Below are positions 54,537 to 63,931 of a stretch of DNA of 64,000 nt, in pieces. The position numbers and the translations under genes are program-made. The notes beneath the pieces were generated by a model that was given only the letters and a program-made list of their open reading frames with translations, ran no database searches and was not told the DNA's origin. The stretch is from Paraburkholderia bryophila (lineage in GTDB: Bacteria > Pseudomonadota > Gammaproteobacteria > Burkholderiales > Burkholderiaceae): NCBI RefSeq assembly GCF_003269035.1, contig NZ_QLTK01000002.1, positions 372,001 through 436,000 on the forward strand. The letters are read 5' to 3'. Within the stretch, counting starts at the first letter, position 1; every line of letters starts with the position of its first letter.

Positions 54537-55916
54537 TCAACGAATCGCGTTCAGCACCGCCTCCGCGGCCCGTCCGATGGCCAGCAACGCGTCGTCGGCA
54601 TGCGGCGCGCCGGCCAGCATCAGCCCGACCGGCGCGTCGCCGCGCAGGTGGCAGGGCAGCGACAACGCGCACGCATCGAGGAAGTTGAACACGCTCGGAT
54701 TGCGCAGGATCAACGCATTGGTGCGGCCGAACGCGTCGTCGTCATGCACTAGGTCGGCCACGCGTGGCGGCACTACCGGCACGGTCGGCGCGACCACCGC
54801 GTCGAAACGCTGCCACAGCGTGCGCGTGGCCTCGTCCTGCAGTGCCCGGCGCTCGGCCAGCAGGTCCAGATAGTCGACGGCGCTGGCCGGCTGGCCTTTG
54901 AGAATGCGCACCAGCACGCGCGGATCGTATTGCTCGCGGTGCTTTTCCAGCAACGGACGATGCCACGCATACGCTTCGATCGGCGAAAAGCCGAAACGGT
55001 TGATTTCCGGCAAACGGTCGAGCGGGGCGAAACGCACGTCGGTAACGATCGCGCCGGCCGCTTCCAGGTGCTTGAGCGCCGTGTCGATTGCCGCGGCGAC
55101 GGCCGGTTCGACGCCGTCGGTGACGAAATTAGTCAACACGCCGAGGCGCACGCCTTCGAGCGGCCGGGCAGCCGGAATGCGCGGCTCGAGGCCGGCCAGC
55201 ATCCGGTCGACCAGCGCGCAGCACGCCACGGAGACGCCGATCGGGCCGAACGAATCGAGCGTCGACGACAGCGGCACGCCGCCGTGCCTGGGAATCCGCT
55301 CGGCGGTCGGTTTGAAGCCCGTCAGTCCGCACAGCGCGGCCGGGATGCGGATCGAACCACCCGTGTCGGTGCCGAGTGCGACCGCCGCCATGCCGTCCGC
55401 GACCGAGGCCGCAGCGCCCGACGACGAACCGCCCGAAATCCGCTCGTCGCCCTTCACCCCGCGCTGGTAGGGCGACAGCGGGTTGCCGTAGTGCGGATTC
55501 AGGCCGAGTCCGGAGAACGCGAACTCGCTCATGTTGGTGCGCCCCACCAGCACGGCGCCCGCCCGCTTCAGACGCGCGACCGCCACCGCGTCCGCCTGGG
55601 CGGCGGGTGCGTCGGCGAGCACGACGGAGCCGGCGCGGGTCGGCTGGCCCTCGATATCGAACAGGTCCTTGACCGACACCGGAATTCCTGCGAGCGGCGA
55701 CAGGACCGTGCCGGCGGCGCGCAGGCGGTCGTGCGCGTCGGCGGCGGCGCGGGCGTTGTCGGCGTCGACATGCATGAAGACGGCCGCGCCCTGGCCGGCC
55801 GGATCGGCGATCCGTTCGAGCGCGGTTTCGACCAGCGCACGGCTGGTGGTGCGGCCGGCGGCGAGATCGGCGGCGAGCTGGGCCAGCGGCGGGAAGGGCG
55901 TGAAGGCAGTGGCCAT
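54537..55916 (-). CDS. Amidase signature family hydrolase
   Basis: A 459-residue amidase. The Ser-cisSer-Lys triad is intact: K83 in SVKDLFDIEG, S164 in SGGSSSGAAA and S188 in GTDTGGSIRIP. Family members hydrolyse varied amides and the substrate cannot be read from the sequence. The ATG at 55916 (MATAFTPFPPLAQL) is chosen over an upstream TTG. It follows the GntR regulator gene, transporter and DUF2848 gene in the same direction, so it probably serves the same pathway, for instance hydrolysis of an amide imported by the MFS protein. Confidence 0.9.
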   Translation of the reverse strand: MATAFTPFPPLAQLAADLAAGRTTSRALVETALERIADPAGQGAAVFMHVDADNARAAADAHDRLRAAGTVLSPLAGIPVSVKDLFDIEGQPTRAGSVVLADAPAAQADAVAVARLKRAGAVLVGRTNMSEFAFSGLGLNPHYGNPLSPYQRGVKGDERISGGSSSGAAASVADGMAAVALGTDTGGSIRIPAALCGLTGFKPTAERIPRHGGVPLSSTLDSFGPIGVSVACCALVDRMLAGLEPRIPAARPLEGVRLGVLTNFVTDGVEPAVAAAIDTALKHLEAAGAIVTDVRFAPLDRLPEINRFGFSPIEAYAWHRPLLEKHREQYDPRVLVRILKGQPASAVDYLDLLAERRALQDEATRTLWQRFDAVVAPTVPVVPPRVADLVHDDDAFGRTNALILRNPSVFNFLDACALSLPCHLRGDAPVGLMLAGAPHADDALLAIGRAAEAVLNAIR

Positions 55917-56087
55917 GATGTCGGTATGAATCCGGTTGAACCGGGCAAGCCGGTTGAGGTCGATTGAGAGCGCGCCGTTCAAGGCATCCGGTCGAGGGCG
56001 CTCGCTGAGCTACGGTCGTTCATGAGCAGGCGAAAGCGGGTGTGCGAACGCGGTGTACAGATGGCTCGTATCAAAGCAGCCGCCCGC

Positions 56088-56768
56088 TCACATCCGGCTG
56101 AACAGCGTCGCGCGGAACGCCTCGATATGCTTCTGCACCGACTCGCGCGCGCCGTCGGCGTCGCGTTCGCGCAGCAGGCGGAACAGTTCGAGATGCTCCT
56201 CGTGGACGTCTTCCAGATGATGCGGCTCGGACAGCGAAATGAACCAGAAGCGCAGCGACCGCTCATGCAGGCCGCGCAGAATATCGGCCAGCACCGGGTT
56301 GCGCGACGCGGCCGAAATCGCCAGATGAAATTCGCGGTCGATATCCATCATGCCTTCGATGTCGTGCGCGGCGACGCACACCGACGAGCGCTCCAGCAGC
56401 GCCTGCATCGCGTCGTAATCGTGTTGCTGCGCGTGACGCGCGGCCAGCTCGACACAGTAGCTTTCGTTCACCAGCCGCACGTCGATGATCGCGAGCACGT
56501 CGTCGAGCGAAACCGGCCGGACCATGATGCCTTTGCGCGGCATGATGGTCAGCATGCCTTCGTGCACCAGCCGATGCAGCGCCTGATGCACCGGCGTGCG
56601 GCCGATGCCGGTCAGCGCCATCAGCTCCGCTTCGTTGAGCACCTCGCTCGGCCGCAAACGCATCGTGATGATCTCGCGTTTGACGAACGCATAGGCCTGT
56701 TCGGCGAGGCTCGCGGCGGCGGTCTCGCGGGTGGGTCGGGAAGGGCGGGCAGTCTGCAAAAGCGTCAT
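56088..56768 (-). CDS. GntR family regulator, FCD-domain (FadR subfamily)
   Basis: A 226-residue one-component regulator. The winged helix lies at about residues 18-85 (AYAFVKREIITMRLRPSEVLNEAELMALTGIGRTPVHQALHRLVHEGML), followed by an all-helical FCD ligand domain with the metal-binding residues in REFHLAISAASRNPVL. It presumably controls the surrounding DUF2848, transporter and amidase genes, perhaps through the AAATAT-ATATTT repeat upstream of the DUF2848 gene. The ATG at 56768 lacks a strong ribosome binding site. Confidence 0.9.
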   Translation of the reverse strand: MTLLQTARPSRPTRETAAASLAEQAYAFVKREIITMRLRPSEVLNEAELMALTGIGRTPVHQALHRLVHEGMLTIMPRKGIMVRPVSLDDVLAIIDVRLVNESYCVELAARHAQQHDYDAMQALLERSSVCVAAHDIEGMMDIDREFHLAISAASRNPVLADILRGLHERSLRFWFISLSEPHHLEDVHEEHLELFRLLRERDADGARESVQKHIEAFRATLFSRM

Positions 56769-56972
56769 GTGTGGAACTGGCGGGCGATGTCGTCCGCATT
56801 GTAGAGCAAGGTTTTGCGCGGGCGGCGCGGCCAGGCGCGGCGAGAGCGGGTGAGCGGCGCATGCTGCGCTGTTCGTCTTTGCTGTGCCTTGCCTTACCAC
56901 GCGTGCGTACGTCCGCAAATAACGCGCATGTCCGCAAACATCAAAGCTGCAAACATCAAAGCCGCAAACGCA

Positions 56973-58325
56973 TCAGGCGTTCCCCGGCACCGCCGTCGCC
57001 GCGTGCTGCACCTTCACGCGCGGCATCAGCAGCGTCACCAGCCCGCCGACGATCAACGCACCCGCAATCAGCACCAGCCCGAAGGTCACGCTATGCGTCG
57101 CGTCCTTGACGATGCCGAGCACATACGGGCTCACATAGCCCGCCAGATTCGCGATCGAGTTGATCACCGCGATGCCGGCAACGGCCGCCGAGCCTTGCAG
57201 GAAGGTGGTCGACATCGACCAGAAGATGCCGAAGCCCGCCAGAATCCCGATATACGCAATCGACAAGCCGGTCACGGCAAGCGGAATCGAGTTGGTCACC
57301 GACGCGCTGCCGAGCAGGCCCGCCGCACCGATAAAGCAGCACACCGCGTAATGCCAGCGCCGTTCGCCGGTGATATCCGACGAGCGCCCGATCAGAATCA
57401 TGCCGATACCCGCCGCCAGATAAGGAATCGCGGTGACGAAGCCATTGGCGACGAGATTCGTCACGCCCAGATCCTTGACGATTTGCGGCAGCCAGAACGA
57501 GAAGCCCGCGTTGCCGGTGACGAGGCAGAAATAGATCAGCGTCAGCAGCCAGAAGCGGCCCGAGCGCAGCGCCACGGCGAGGCTGTGCTCGGCGCCGGCC
57601 GCCGCGGCCGCGCTGTTTTCCCGCGCGAGGCGCTGCAGGATCACACGCTTTTCGTCGTCGGTGAGCCATGCGGCTTCGGCGGGCGTATTGCGCAATACGG
57701 CGAGCGCCCAGAAGCCGGCAAGGATCGACGGAATGCCTTCGATCAGGAACATCCACTGCCAGCCGCGCAAGCCGTGCGCTTCATGCAGCGCCGACATCAG
57801 AAAGCCGGACAAGGGCGCGCCGATAATGCCGGCCACCGGAATCGCCGCCATGAACACGGCGACCATCCGCGCGCGCCGGTCGGACGGAAACCAGAACGTC
57901 AGATACAGCACCACGCCCGGCACCAGACCCGCTTCGGCGACGCCCAGAAAAAAGCGCAGCACGTAGAACATGGTTTCGCTGTGCACGAACATCATCAGAC
58001 ACGACAGCAGGCCCCACAGCATGGTGATGCGGGCGATCGTGGCGCGCGCGCCGAATTTTTTGAGCAGCAGGTTGCTCGGCACTTCGAACACGAAATAGCC
58101 GAAGAAAAAGATCCCCGCGCCCAGTCCGTACGCCGCGTTCGAGAGGCCCAGGTCGCCGGTGAATTGCAGCTTGGCGTAACCGATGTTGACGCGATCCAGG
58201 TACGACAGCACGTAGACCAGAAACAGGAACGGCATGATGCGCCACGTGATCTTGCGCAGGGCGGCGGCTTCGAGCCACGCGTCGGAAGACGCGTCGGCGT
58301 TGACGGAGTGCGAAGGGGAGCTCAT
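56973..58325 (-). CDS. MFS transporter, anion:cation symporter (ACS) family
   Basis: A 450-residue major facilitator with twelve predicted helices. The N-terminal RIMPFLFLVYVLSYLDRVNIGYAKLQ is typical of the ACS/phthalate and tartrate permease group, which imports organic acids and similar anions by proton symport. The central cytosolic loop contains PAEAAWLTDDEKRVIL. The start lies 8 bp after the DUF2848 stop. The substrate is unknown but should be that of the neighbouring enzymes. Confidence 0.9.
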   Translation of the reverse strand: MSSPSHSVNADASSDAWLEAAALRKITWRIMPFLFLVYVLSYLDRVNIGYAKLQFTGDLGLSNAAYGLGAGIFFFGYFVFEVPSNLLLKKFGARATIARITMLWGLLSCLMMFVHSETMFYVLRFFLGVAEAGLVPGVVLYLTFWFPSDRRARMVAVFMAAIPVAGIIGAPLSGFLMSALHEAHGLRGWQWMFLIEGIPSILAGFWALAVLRNTPAEAAWLTDDEKRVILQRLARENSAAAAAGAEHSLAVALRSGRFWLLTLIYFCLVTGNAGFSFWLPQIVKDLGVTNLVANGFVTAIPYLAAGIGMILIGRSSDITGERRWHYAVCCFIGAAGLLGSASVTNSIPLAVTGLSIAYIGILAGFGIFWSMSTTFLQGSAAVAGIAVINSIANLAGYVSPYVLGIVKDATHSVTFGLVLIAGALIVGGLVTLLMPRVKVQHAATAVPGNA

Positions 58326-58332
58326 GGGTGCC

Positions 58333-59022
58333 TCATTCGACGATAGGTAGCGCGTGCACGCGATAAGCGTGGCGCAGCGTGCGGTTCAGGATCGGGTCGT
58401 GCAGTTCGAGTTCGAGCGCGTCGCCGTCCGTCATGCCGACGATGCCGCCCGGTACCGCCAGCGTGCCGCAGTACATCGCCGCGCCGTCCGCGAGCGGCGC
58501 GCGCGCGAGCAGATCGGCGGCCGGCAGCAGCGACGCGACGCTGCCTTGCTGATAGATACGCCGCTCGCCGCTGGTCACGGCGTAAGCGCGCAATTCCAGT
58601 TGATCCCAGTGGCCGGACACGTCGTCGAAACGCCAGGCATCGCGGGCGAGCGGCTTCGGACATACCTGTTTGGACACCGTGACGCCGTAGGCCTCGACCT
58701 CGCGGTCGGTGTGATCGGAGCCGACCGTCACGAGCAGGCCCGCTTGGGCGTTCACCAGCACGCATTCGGCCTCGCCGCTGGACTTCACGCCCACCACGTC
58801 GATCTGCTCGGCCTGCGTCAGCAATGCCGCGCCGAGGCGATAGAAGCACGGCGTGGTGGACGGCCGTTTCACGCCGAGTTCGGCCAGTTCGGCGATGTGA
58901 TGCTCGATCGCGGCCTGATCGCGCCCGGCCCATCCGGCAATCGTCAGACGGCTGACTTCGACGATCTCGGTGCGGCTCGCGCCGCTGCGGTCCACCACAT
59001 TGAAAGACACCTGCTGCATCAC
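58333..59022 (-). CDS. DUF2848 family protein
   Basis: A 229-residue cytosolic protein of an uncharacterised family, recognised by the opening SFNVVDRSG, the pair GWAGRDQAAIEHHIAELAELGVKRPSTTPCFYRLG and the motif VGSDHTDREVEAYGV. The overall size and GSDHTDR segment suggest an enzyme, with some likeness to the fumarylacetoacetate hydrolase-type fold, but no activity is known to me. It is the first gene of the set with the transporter, regulator and amidase. Confidence 0.85.
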   Translation of the reverse strand: MMQQVSFNVVDRSGASRTEIVEVSRLTIAGWAGRDQAAIEHHIAELAELGVKRPSTTPCFYRLGAALLTQAEQIDVVGVKSSGEAECVLVNAQAGLLVTVGSDHTDREVEAYGVTVSKQVCPKPLARDAWRFDDVSGHWDQLELRAYAVTSGERRIYQQGSVASLLPAADLLARAPLADGAAMYCGTLAVPGGIVGMTDGDALELELHDPILNRTLRHAYRVHALPIVE

Positions 59023-59046
59023 ACGACTCCGGTAAAAATATGCGTC

Positions 59047-59065
59047 AAATATTATTGTGATATTT
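59047..59065. promoter_or_regulatory. Candidate operator upstream of the DUF2848 operon
   Basis: AAATAT (59047-59052) and ATATTT (59060-59065) form a 6-bp inverted repeat with a 7-nt spacer, 25 bp before the leftward DUF2848 start. Its AT-rich nature stands out locally. It could bind the GntR protein or be part of the promoter. Confidence 0.4.
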
Positions 59066-59228
59066 CACAGGCGTCCAGCGTTTCAAAAACATTCCCGTTT
59101 GCGCGGTACGTCGAATCGGTCCATCGGCCGGCAAGCCCGCCCCGTCCGGCGGTTCGGGCCGACAGGCGCGTCGCGATCCTTTGTTACACTGCGTTTTTGA
59201 GACATTACTTTCTGTAAGGAAGGCTTTT

Positions 59229-60986
59229 ATGCACCATGGCATCGGCTTCATTCAGGATCTGGCGGTCGTGATGGCGCTCGCCGGCGTCGTCACCGTGCTG
59301 TTCCATCGCCTGAAGCAGCCGGTGGTGCTCGGCTATATCGCGGCGGGCGTGATCATCGGACCGTACACGCCGCCGTTTCAATTGATCCACGACGAGCAGA
59401 CCATCCAGACGCTGGGCGAACTCGGCGTGGTGTTCCTGATGTTTTCGCTCGGCCTCGAATTCAGTCTGCGCAAGCTTTTCAAGGTCGGCGCGACGGCGAT
59501 CGTCGCGGCGCTCTCCGAAATCGTGCTGATGCTGTGGATCGGCTACGAGATCGGCAGCGCGTTCGGCTGGAGTTCGATGGACTCGCTGTTCCTCGGCGCG
59601 ATCCTGGCGATCTCGTCGACCACCATCATCGTCAAGGCGCTCTCGGAGTTGGGGCTCAAGCGCGAGAGCTTCGCGCAACTGGTGTTCGGGATTCTGATCG
59701 TCGAGGACATTCTCGCCATCGCGATGCTCGTGCTGCTGTCAGGCATCGCGCAGACCGGGCAGTTGAGCGCGGGCGTCGCAATGGTGACGCTCGGCAAGCT
59801 GCTGCTGTTCATGACCGTGTCGCTGGTGGTCGGCATCCTGGTGGTGCCGCGCGCGTTGAATTACGTGGCGCGTGCCCGGAGCGACGAGATGCTGCTGGTG
59901 TCGGTGCTCGGCTTCTGCTTCGGCTTCTGTCTGCTGGTGGTCAAGCTTGATTACAGCATCGCGCTCGGCGCGTTTCTGATCGGCGCGATCATGGCGGAAT
60001 CGCGTCATCTGCATCGCATCGAGCATCTGATCGCGCCGCTGCGCGACGCGTTTTCGGCGATCTTCTTCGTGACGATCGGTTTGATGCTGAACCCGGCCGT
60101 GCTGGTCGACTATGCGTGGCCGATCGCGGTGATCACGGTGGCGGTGATCGTCGGCAAGATCGTGTCGTGCGGGCTCGGGACCTTTCTGGCCGGCAAGGAC
60201 GGCCGCACGGCGATGCGGGTCGGCATGACCGTGTCGCAGATCGGCGAGTTCTCGTTCATCATCGCGTCGCTCGGCTTAACGCTGAAGGTGACCAGCGCGT
60301 TTCTGTATCCGATCGCGGTGGCGGTGTCGGCGTTGACCACGCTGTTCACGCCGTATCTGATCAAGGCCGCGGATCCGCTGACGCAGCGTTTGGGCCATGC
60401 CATGCCGCGCACGCTGGCGAACGGTTTCGGCCTGTATGGCCAGTGGTTGCGCAGTCTGAGCACCGGGAGCGGTGAGCCGACACTGTTCAGCATGACGCGG
60501 CGGATCATCCTGCAAATTGCGGTGAATCTCGCACTGGTCGCCGCTATTTTTCTGACGGTCTCGTACAGCGCGCCTTACACCACTGTGTGGCTCGCGCATT
60601 GGCTGGCTGCCGAACCGTTGCAGCGTGTGGTGTTGTGGAGCATCGCGCTGATCGTGTCGTTGCCGTTTCTGGTGGCGGTCTACCGGAAGACCAAATCGCT
60701 CGCCTTGCTGCTCGCCGAAGTCAGCGTTCAACCGGCGACGGCGGGGCGCTTCACGCGCGCGATCCGTTACGCCATTTCCGATCTGGTTCCGCTGGTGTCG
60801 ATGGTCGGCGTGTTTCTCCTGCTGGCCGCGCTTTCCGGCGGGATCTTGCCGCCCACGGGTCTGCTCACTGCCGTGCTGATCTGCGCGGCGCTGTTGCTGG
60901 CGCTCGTCTGGCGCTGGTGCGTGAAGATTCACGCGGCGATGCAGATCGCGCTGCGCGAAACCTTCGACGAACAGCCGGATCCCTGA
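59229..60986 (+). CDS. CPA2 family cation:proton antiporter (KefB/YbaL-like)
   Basis: An integral membrane antiporter of 585 residues. The N-terminal 390 residues are a Na/H exchanger domain with about twelve helices: VLGYIAAGVIIGPYTPP, FLMFSLGLEFSLRKLFKVG, FLGAILAISSTTIIVKALSE and FGILIVEDILAIAM. The C-terminal 190 residues hold four more hydrophobic segments, not the RCK/TrkA-N nucleotide-binding domain found in KefB and YbaL. AAGGAAGG precedes the ATG. It probably exchanges K+ or Na+ for protons. Confidence 0.9.
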   Translation: MHHGIGFIQDLAVVMALAGVVTVLFHRLKQPVVLGYIAAGVIIGPYTPPFQLIHDEQTIQTLGELGVVFLMFSLGLEFSLRKLFKVGATAIVAALSEIVLMLWIGYEIGSAFGWSSMDSLFLGAILAISSTTIIVKALSELGLKRESFAQLVFGILIVEDILAIAMLVLLSGIAQTGQLSAGVAMVTLGKLLLFMTVSLVVGILVVPRALNYVARARSDEMLLVSVLGFCFGFCLLVVKLDYSIALGAFLIGAIMAESRHLHRIEHLIAPLRDAFSAIFFVTIGLMLNPAVLVDYAWPIAVITVAVIVGKIVSCGLGTFLAGKDGRTAMRVGMTVSQIGEFSFIIASLGLTLKVTSAFLYPIAVAVSALTTLFTPYLIKAADPLTQRLGHAMPRTLANGFGLYGQWLRSLSTGSGEPTLFSMTRRIILQIAVNLALVAAIFLTVSYSAPYTTVWLAHWLAAEPLQRVVLWSIALIVSLPFLVAVYRKTKSLALLLAEVSVQPATAGRFTRAIRYAISDLVPLVSMVGVFLLLAALSGGILPPTGLLTAVLICAALLLALVWRWCVKIHAAMQIALRETFDEQPDP

Positions 60987-61118
60987 TGAGGTCCGGCGAG
61001 ATTGTGTCTTCTGAATCAACAATGTGAGCAATTGTGTGCGGGTTTGCGGGGCTTGGCCCGCTAGCGGATAATCAGGGCATATTCATTCGTTCGCGTGGAA
61101 GGCGCCTGTCTGACTGTC

Positions 61119-62732
61119 ATGAGCGAAAACAAACCTGAAAACGCCGGCCAGCCCGGCAGTCCTTCGTCGCCTTCGGCGTCGCCCGCGCCGTCTGGCGCAA
61201 GTCCTTCTGGTGCAATTTCTGGGTCGGGTGCGCCCTCGGGGGCGGGTTCCGGCGGGACGACCGGCGGGCCTTCCGGTGCGAGTTCGGGCACGTCGAGCGG
61301 CGCCCCGTCCGGCGCGTCGTTCAAGCCCGCCGAGCCGCCGGCGGATCCCGCGGCCTCGTTGCCTCTCTCGCACGAAGATTCCATCCAGTCGCCGATCAAG
61401 GACGTGAAAACGCCGTCCGCTGCGTCGGAGGCTGCGGCCGAGGAAGCGGCCGTCAGATCGTCGACCGACGACCCCGACAGCGCCTCCGCCGTGACGCCGG
61501 CCGATCCGCAAGCTGCACGGCAGCGCGATGCCGCCGAAGCGCGTAGTGCCGCCGCGGCATCGACGGCCAGCCAGGAGGCGGCGGTTCATGACAAAGCGGC
61601 CCGCGAGGCTCGCGTCCACGCTACGCCCGCCGAACCGCAAGCCGCGCCGCAACACCAGACCACGCTTTCGGGCAGCGAGCCGCTTACCGGCGAAGCGATG
61701 TCCTCAACGGACGCGGATAGTACCGCCTCGGTACCGGAAGCGCCCGCCGCATCCACCGCGCGTCCGGCCGGCGCGCCTCCACCCGGCTTCGGCGCCGCGC
61801 CGGATTTTTCCGCCTCCAATCCGCCGCCGCCCAACGCCTTGCCGCCGTCGCCGCCGCGCTATCTGAAGCAGAACGATTCGGCGTGGACCGTGTTCGGGCG
61901 CATCATCGCCGCGCGCGCTCGCCAGTTGTTCGATCGCGCCGGTCAGCGGATCACGCAGCGCACGTTGCGCATCGGCGTCTCGGCGCGGATTTTTCACCCG
62001 GAGCCGGGTGCCAAGGGGCTGCGCGGCAAGACCCTGCAGTATCTAGAGGAATCGATCGCGCACTGGGTCATGTCGCGCGACGTGCTGGTGTTCATGATCC
62101 CCACGGTCGGTCATCAGGGCATGCTGCACCCGAGCAATATCCGTTTGCGCGACTATGCGAAGCATCTCGACGGTCTGCTGCTGCAAGGCGGCGCGGATGT
62201 CTCGCCGCAGTCGTACGCGGAAAGCGCGACCAGCCACGAGTGGCCGGGCGATCGCGTGCGCGACATGTACGAGCTCGAATTGCTGCATGAATTCATCGAG
62301 TCGGGCAAACCGGTGCTCGGCGTATGCCGCGGATGCCAACTGATCAACGTGGCGTTCGGCGGCACGCTGTATCAGGACATCGCCACCGATGTGCCCACCG
62401 CCGGCGCGCACGTCAACGAGAACTACGATCAGCATCGGCACGGAATTCACTTTCCGGACGGCTCGACGCTGGCCAACATGTTCCCCGGCCGGCGCGATGC
62501 GATCGTCAACTCGATTCACCATCAGGCGGTCAAGACGCTGGGGCGCGACCTCAATATCGAAGCGGTATCGGCGTCCGACGGGATTATCGAGGCGGTGCGT
62601 TACCGTCGTGCGCCGTTCGTGATGGGGGTGCAGTGGCATCCGGAGTTTCATCGCGCCGGTGGCCCGGAACTGCTGGATTGCACGCCGTTGCTGGATACGT
62701 TCCTGAGGGTGGCGCGCGAAACGCGCTTTTAA
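61119..62732 (+). CDS. Class I glutamine amidotransferase-like hydrolase (peptidase C26, PuuD-like) with long disordered N-terminus
   Basis: The C-terminal domain from about residue 285 matches gamma-glutamyl hydrolases such as PuuD, which cleaves gamma-glutamyl-GABA in putrescine breakdown. The nucleophile is C403 in LGVCRGCQLINVAFGG, with H507 and E509 in QWHPEFH. The first about 250 residues are a Ser/Gly/Pro/Ala-rich low-complexity tail (for example SGAPSGAGSGGTTGGPSGAS), far beyond the usual size of PuuD (about 250 residues). The whole protein is 537 residues. ATG at 61119 is chosen; a GTG at 61095 is possible. The substrate is uncertain. Confidence 0.88.
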   Translation: MSENKPENAGQPGSPSSPSASPAPSGASPSGAISGSGAPSGAGSGGTTGGPSGASSGTSSGAPSGASFKPAEPPADPAASLPLSHEDSIQSPIKDVKTPSAASEAAAEEAAVRSSTDDPDSASAVTPADPQAARQRDAAEARSAAAASTASQEAAVHDKAAREARVHATPAEPQAAPQHQTTLSGSEPLTGEAMSSTDADSTASVPEAPAASTARPAGAPPPGFGAAPDFSASNPPPPNALPPSPPRYLKQNDSAWTVFGRIIAARARQLFDRAGQRITQRTLRIGVSARIFHPEPGAKGLRGKTLQYLEESIAHWVMSRDVLVFMIPTVGHQGMLHPSNIRLRDYAKHLDGLLLQGGADVSPQSYAESATSHEWPGDRVRDMYELELLHEFIESGKPVLGVCRGCQLINVAFGGTLYQDIATDVPTAGAHVNENYDQHRHGIHFPDGSTLANMFPGRRDAIVNSIHHQAVKTLGRDLNIEAVSASDGIIEAVRYRRAPFVMGVQWHPEFHRAGGPELLDCTPLLDTFLRVARETRF

Positions 62733-63125
62733 GTGGGAGGGAGCGCTAGGTCTGCGTCTCGATGGCGCGGCCTGGTGCTCCGGATGGTGTTCTGTTTTCC
62801 GTACGTTGTCGGTTCGCGGAGTGTGTCCCTCGACAATGCAGCTTGCACTTCACGCTCGCGCAATCCGGCTCCCGGCGCATCGCCAGTTTTCGCCGGATTC
62901 ACCTTAATCCCATGCAGATTCGGATTCGTCCGCACACGAGGCGGATCGTCGTGTTTTCGTGCAATCCCAATGCATTTATTCCGCGATAAGCCGGCCTTAT
63001 TCAGCGGATTGTTCGCGATCTATTTGTCTCAATTTAAAGTCCCGTTTCGGGACGCGTGAGTACTTCGCTTGACGGCTGATCCGCGCGATAATCGTCTGCT
63101 GTTTTGATTTCGCATGGAGCACGGT
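62733..63125. other. Intergenic region before the DUF2968 gene
   Basis: A GTG-initiated 108-codon frame begins directly after the preceding stop but has no ribosome binding site and no familiar motif, so it is not called. A small hairpin GTCCCG-TTT-CGGGAC lies at 63039-63053. A sigma-70 promoter for the next gene was not clear. Confidence 0.4.
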
Positions 63126-63854
63126 ATGAAGTACCCCTTAACTGTATGGCGCGCCATGTTGCTCGCAACCTCGTGTGTGCTGTTGCAGCAAAGTGGTTTC
63201 GTGCTGGCGGCGCAAGACGGCGAGGCCGCACCCGTGGCCGGCACGCGGCCGGCCATGAACGCCATGACCGCGCAGCCGGTCGGCAACGCGCCGGGCGTCG
63301 CGGCATTGGGCATCTCAGCCACCACGGCTATGCCTGCCGCCGAATCGCAGGGCAACGTCGCCGAGTTGATGCAAATGATTCACGACACAAAGTTGAACGA
63401 ACTGCGCACCACGTACAACGGCAGCTATGGCGCGAGTCTGTTCTTCTATCCGCAGGAAATGACGTATTACGTCGCGTTGTTTCAGGATAAACATTTCTGG
63501 CGCGTCATCAAATCGGAAGACGCGGCGCGCGCGGAATTGATCTATGCGCAGTTTGTCCAGCAAACGGCGCAACTCGCCGAGGTCGAAATTCGTCGCACGC
63601 AACTGCTGGCGCAGAAGGCCTATATCGAAGACATCATCGCGCTGTCCGAAGATCGCGCGAAACGTCTGCAGGCCGATCTCACCGTCGCACGTGCGCAGCA
63701 GGCCAAGGTCAACGACTACCAACGGCAGACGCAGAGCGAAGCCGCCGCGTTGCGTTTGGAAAAGGAAAAAGCGCAGGCGCAACTGCGGCAGGTGCAGGGT
63801 GAGGTACTGCAGTTGCAACGACAAACCGAATCGGGATTGCCGCTGCAGAAGTGA
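63126..63854 (+). CDS. DUF2968 family exported protein
   Basis: A 242-residue protein with a signal peptide (WRAMLLATSCVLLQQSGFVLAAQ). The middle part, VAELMQMIHDTKLNELRTTYNGSYGASLFFYPQEMTYYVALFQDKHFWRVIKSEDAARAEL, matches the DUF2968 core as recalled. The C-terminal 100 residues form a long coiled coil (RRTQLLAQKAYIEDIIALSEDR... LRLEKEKAQAQLRQVQGEV). The ATG at 63126 follows GGAG within an upstream in-frame ATG context (63114). Probably periplasmic; function unknown. Confidence 0.85.
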   Translation: MKYPLTVWRAMLLATSCVLLQQSGFVLAAQDGEAAPVAGTRPAMNAMTAQPVGNAPGVAALGISATTAMPAAESQGNVAELMQMIHDTKLNELRTTYNGSYGASLFFYPQEMTYYVALFQDKHFWRVIKSEDAARAELIYAQFVQQTAQLAEVEIRRTQLLAQKAYIEDIIALSEDRAKRLQADLTVARAQQAKVNDYQRQTQSEAAALRLEKEKAQAQLRQVQGEVLQLQRQTESGLPLQK

Positions 63855-63866
63855 GCGCAACACTGC

Positions 63867-63904
63867 AAAAAAAGCCCGGCCAATATGAGGCCGGGCTTTT
63901 TAAT
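63867..63904. terminator. Bidirectional terminator
   Basis: Stem AAAAGCCCGGCC/GGCCGGGCTTTT with a 7-nt loop, flanked by A residues and T residues. It is shared by the DUF2968 gene and the leftward gene at the window end. Confidence 0.9.
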
Positions 63905-63931
63905 CACGCTGTTCTGCGTGACGTGATTTGA

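Noticed and set aside
62733..63059. 108-codon GTG-initiated frame after the PuuD-like gene
   Set aside because: No ribosome binding site, no family features, Arg/Ser/Phe-rich as random sequence.
63069..63092. TTGACG and GATAAT as a promoter for the DUF2968 gene
   Set aside because: The spacer is 12 bp, too short for a sigma-70 promoter.
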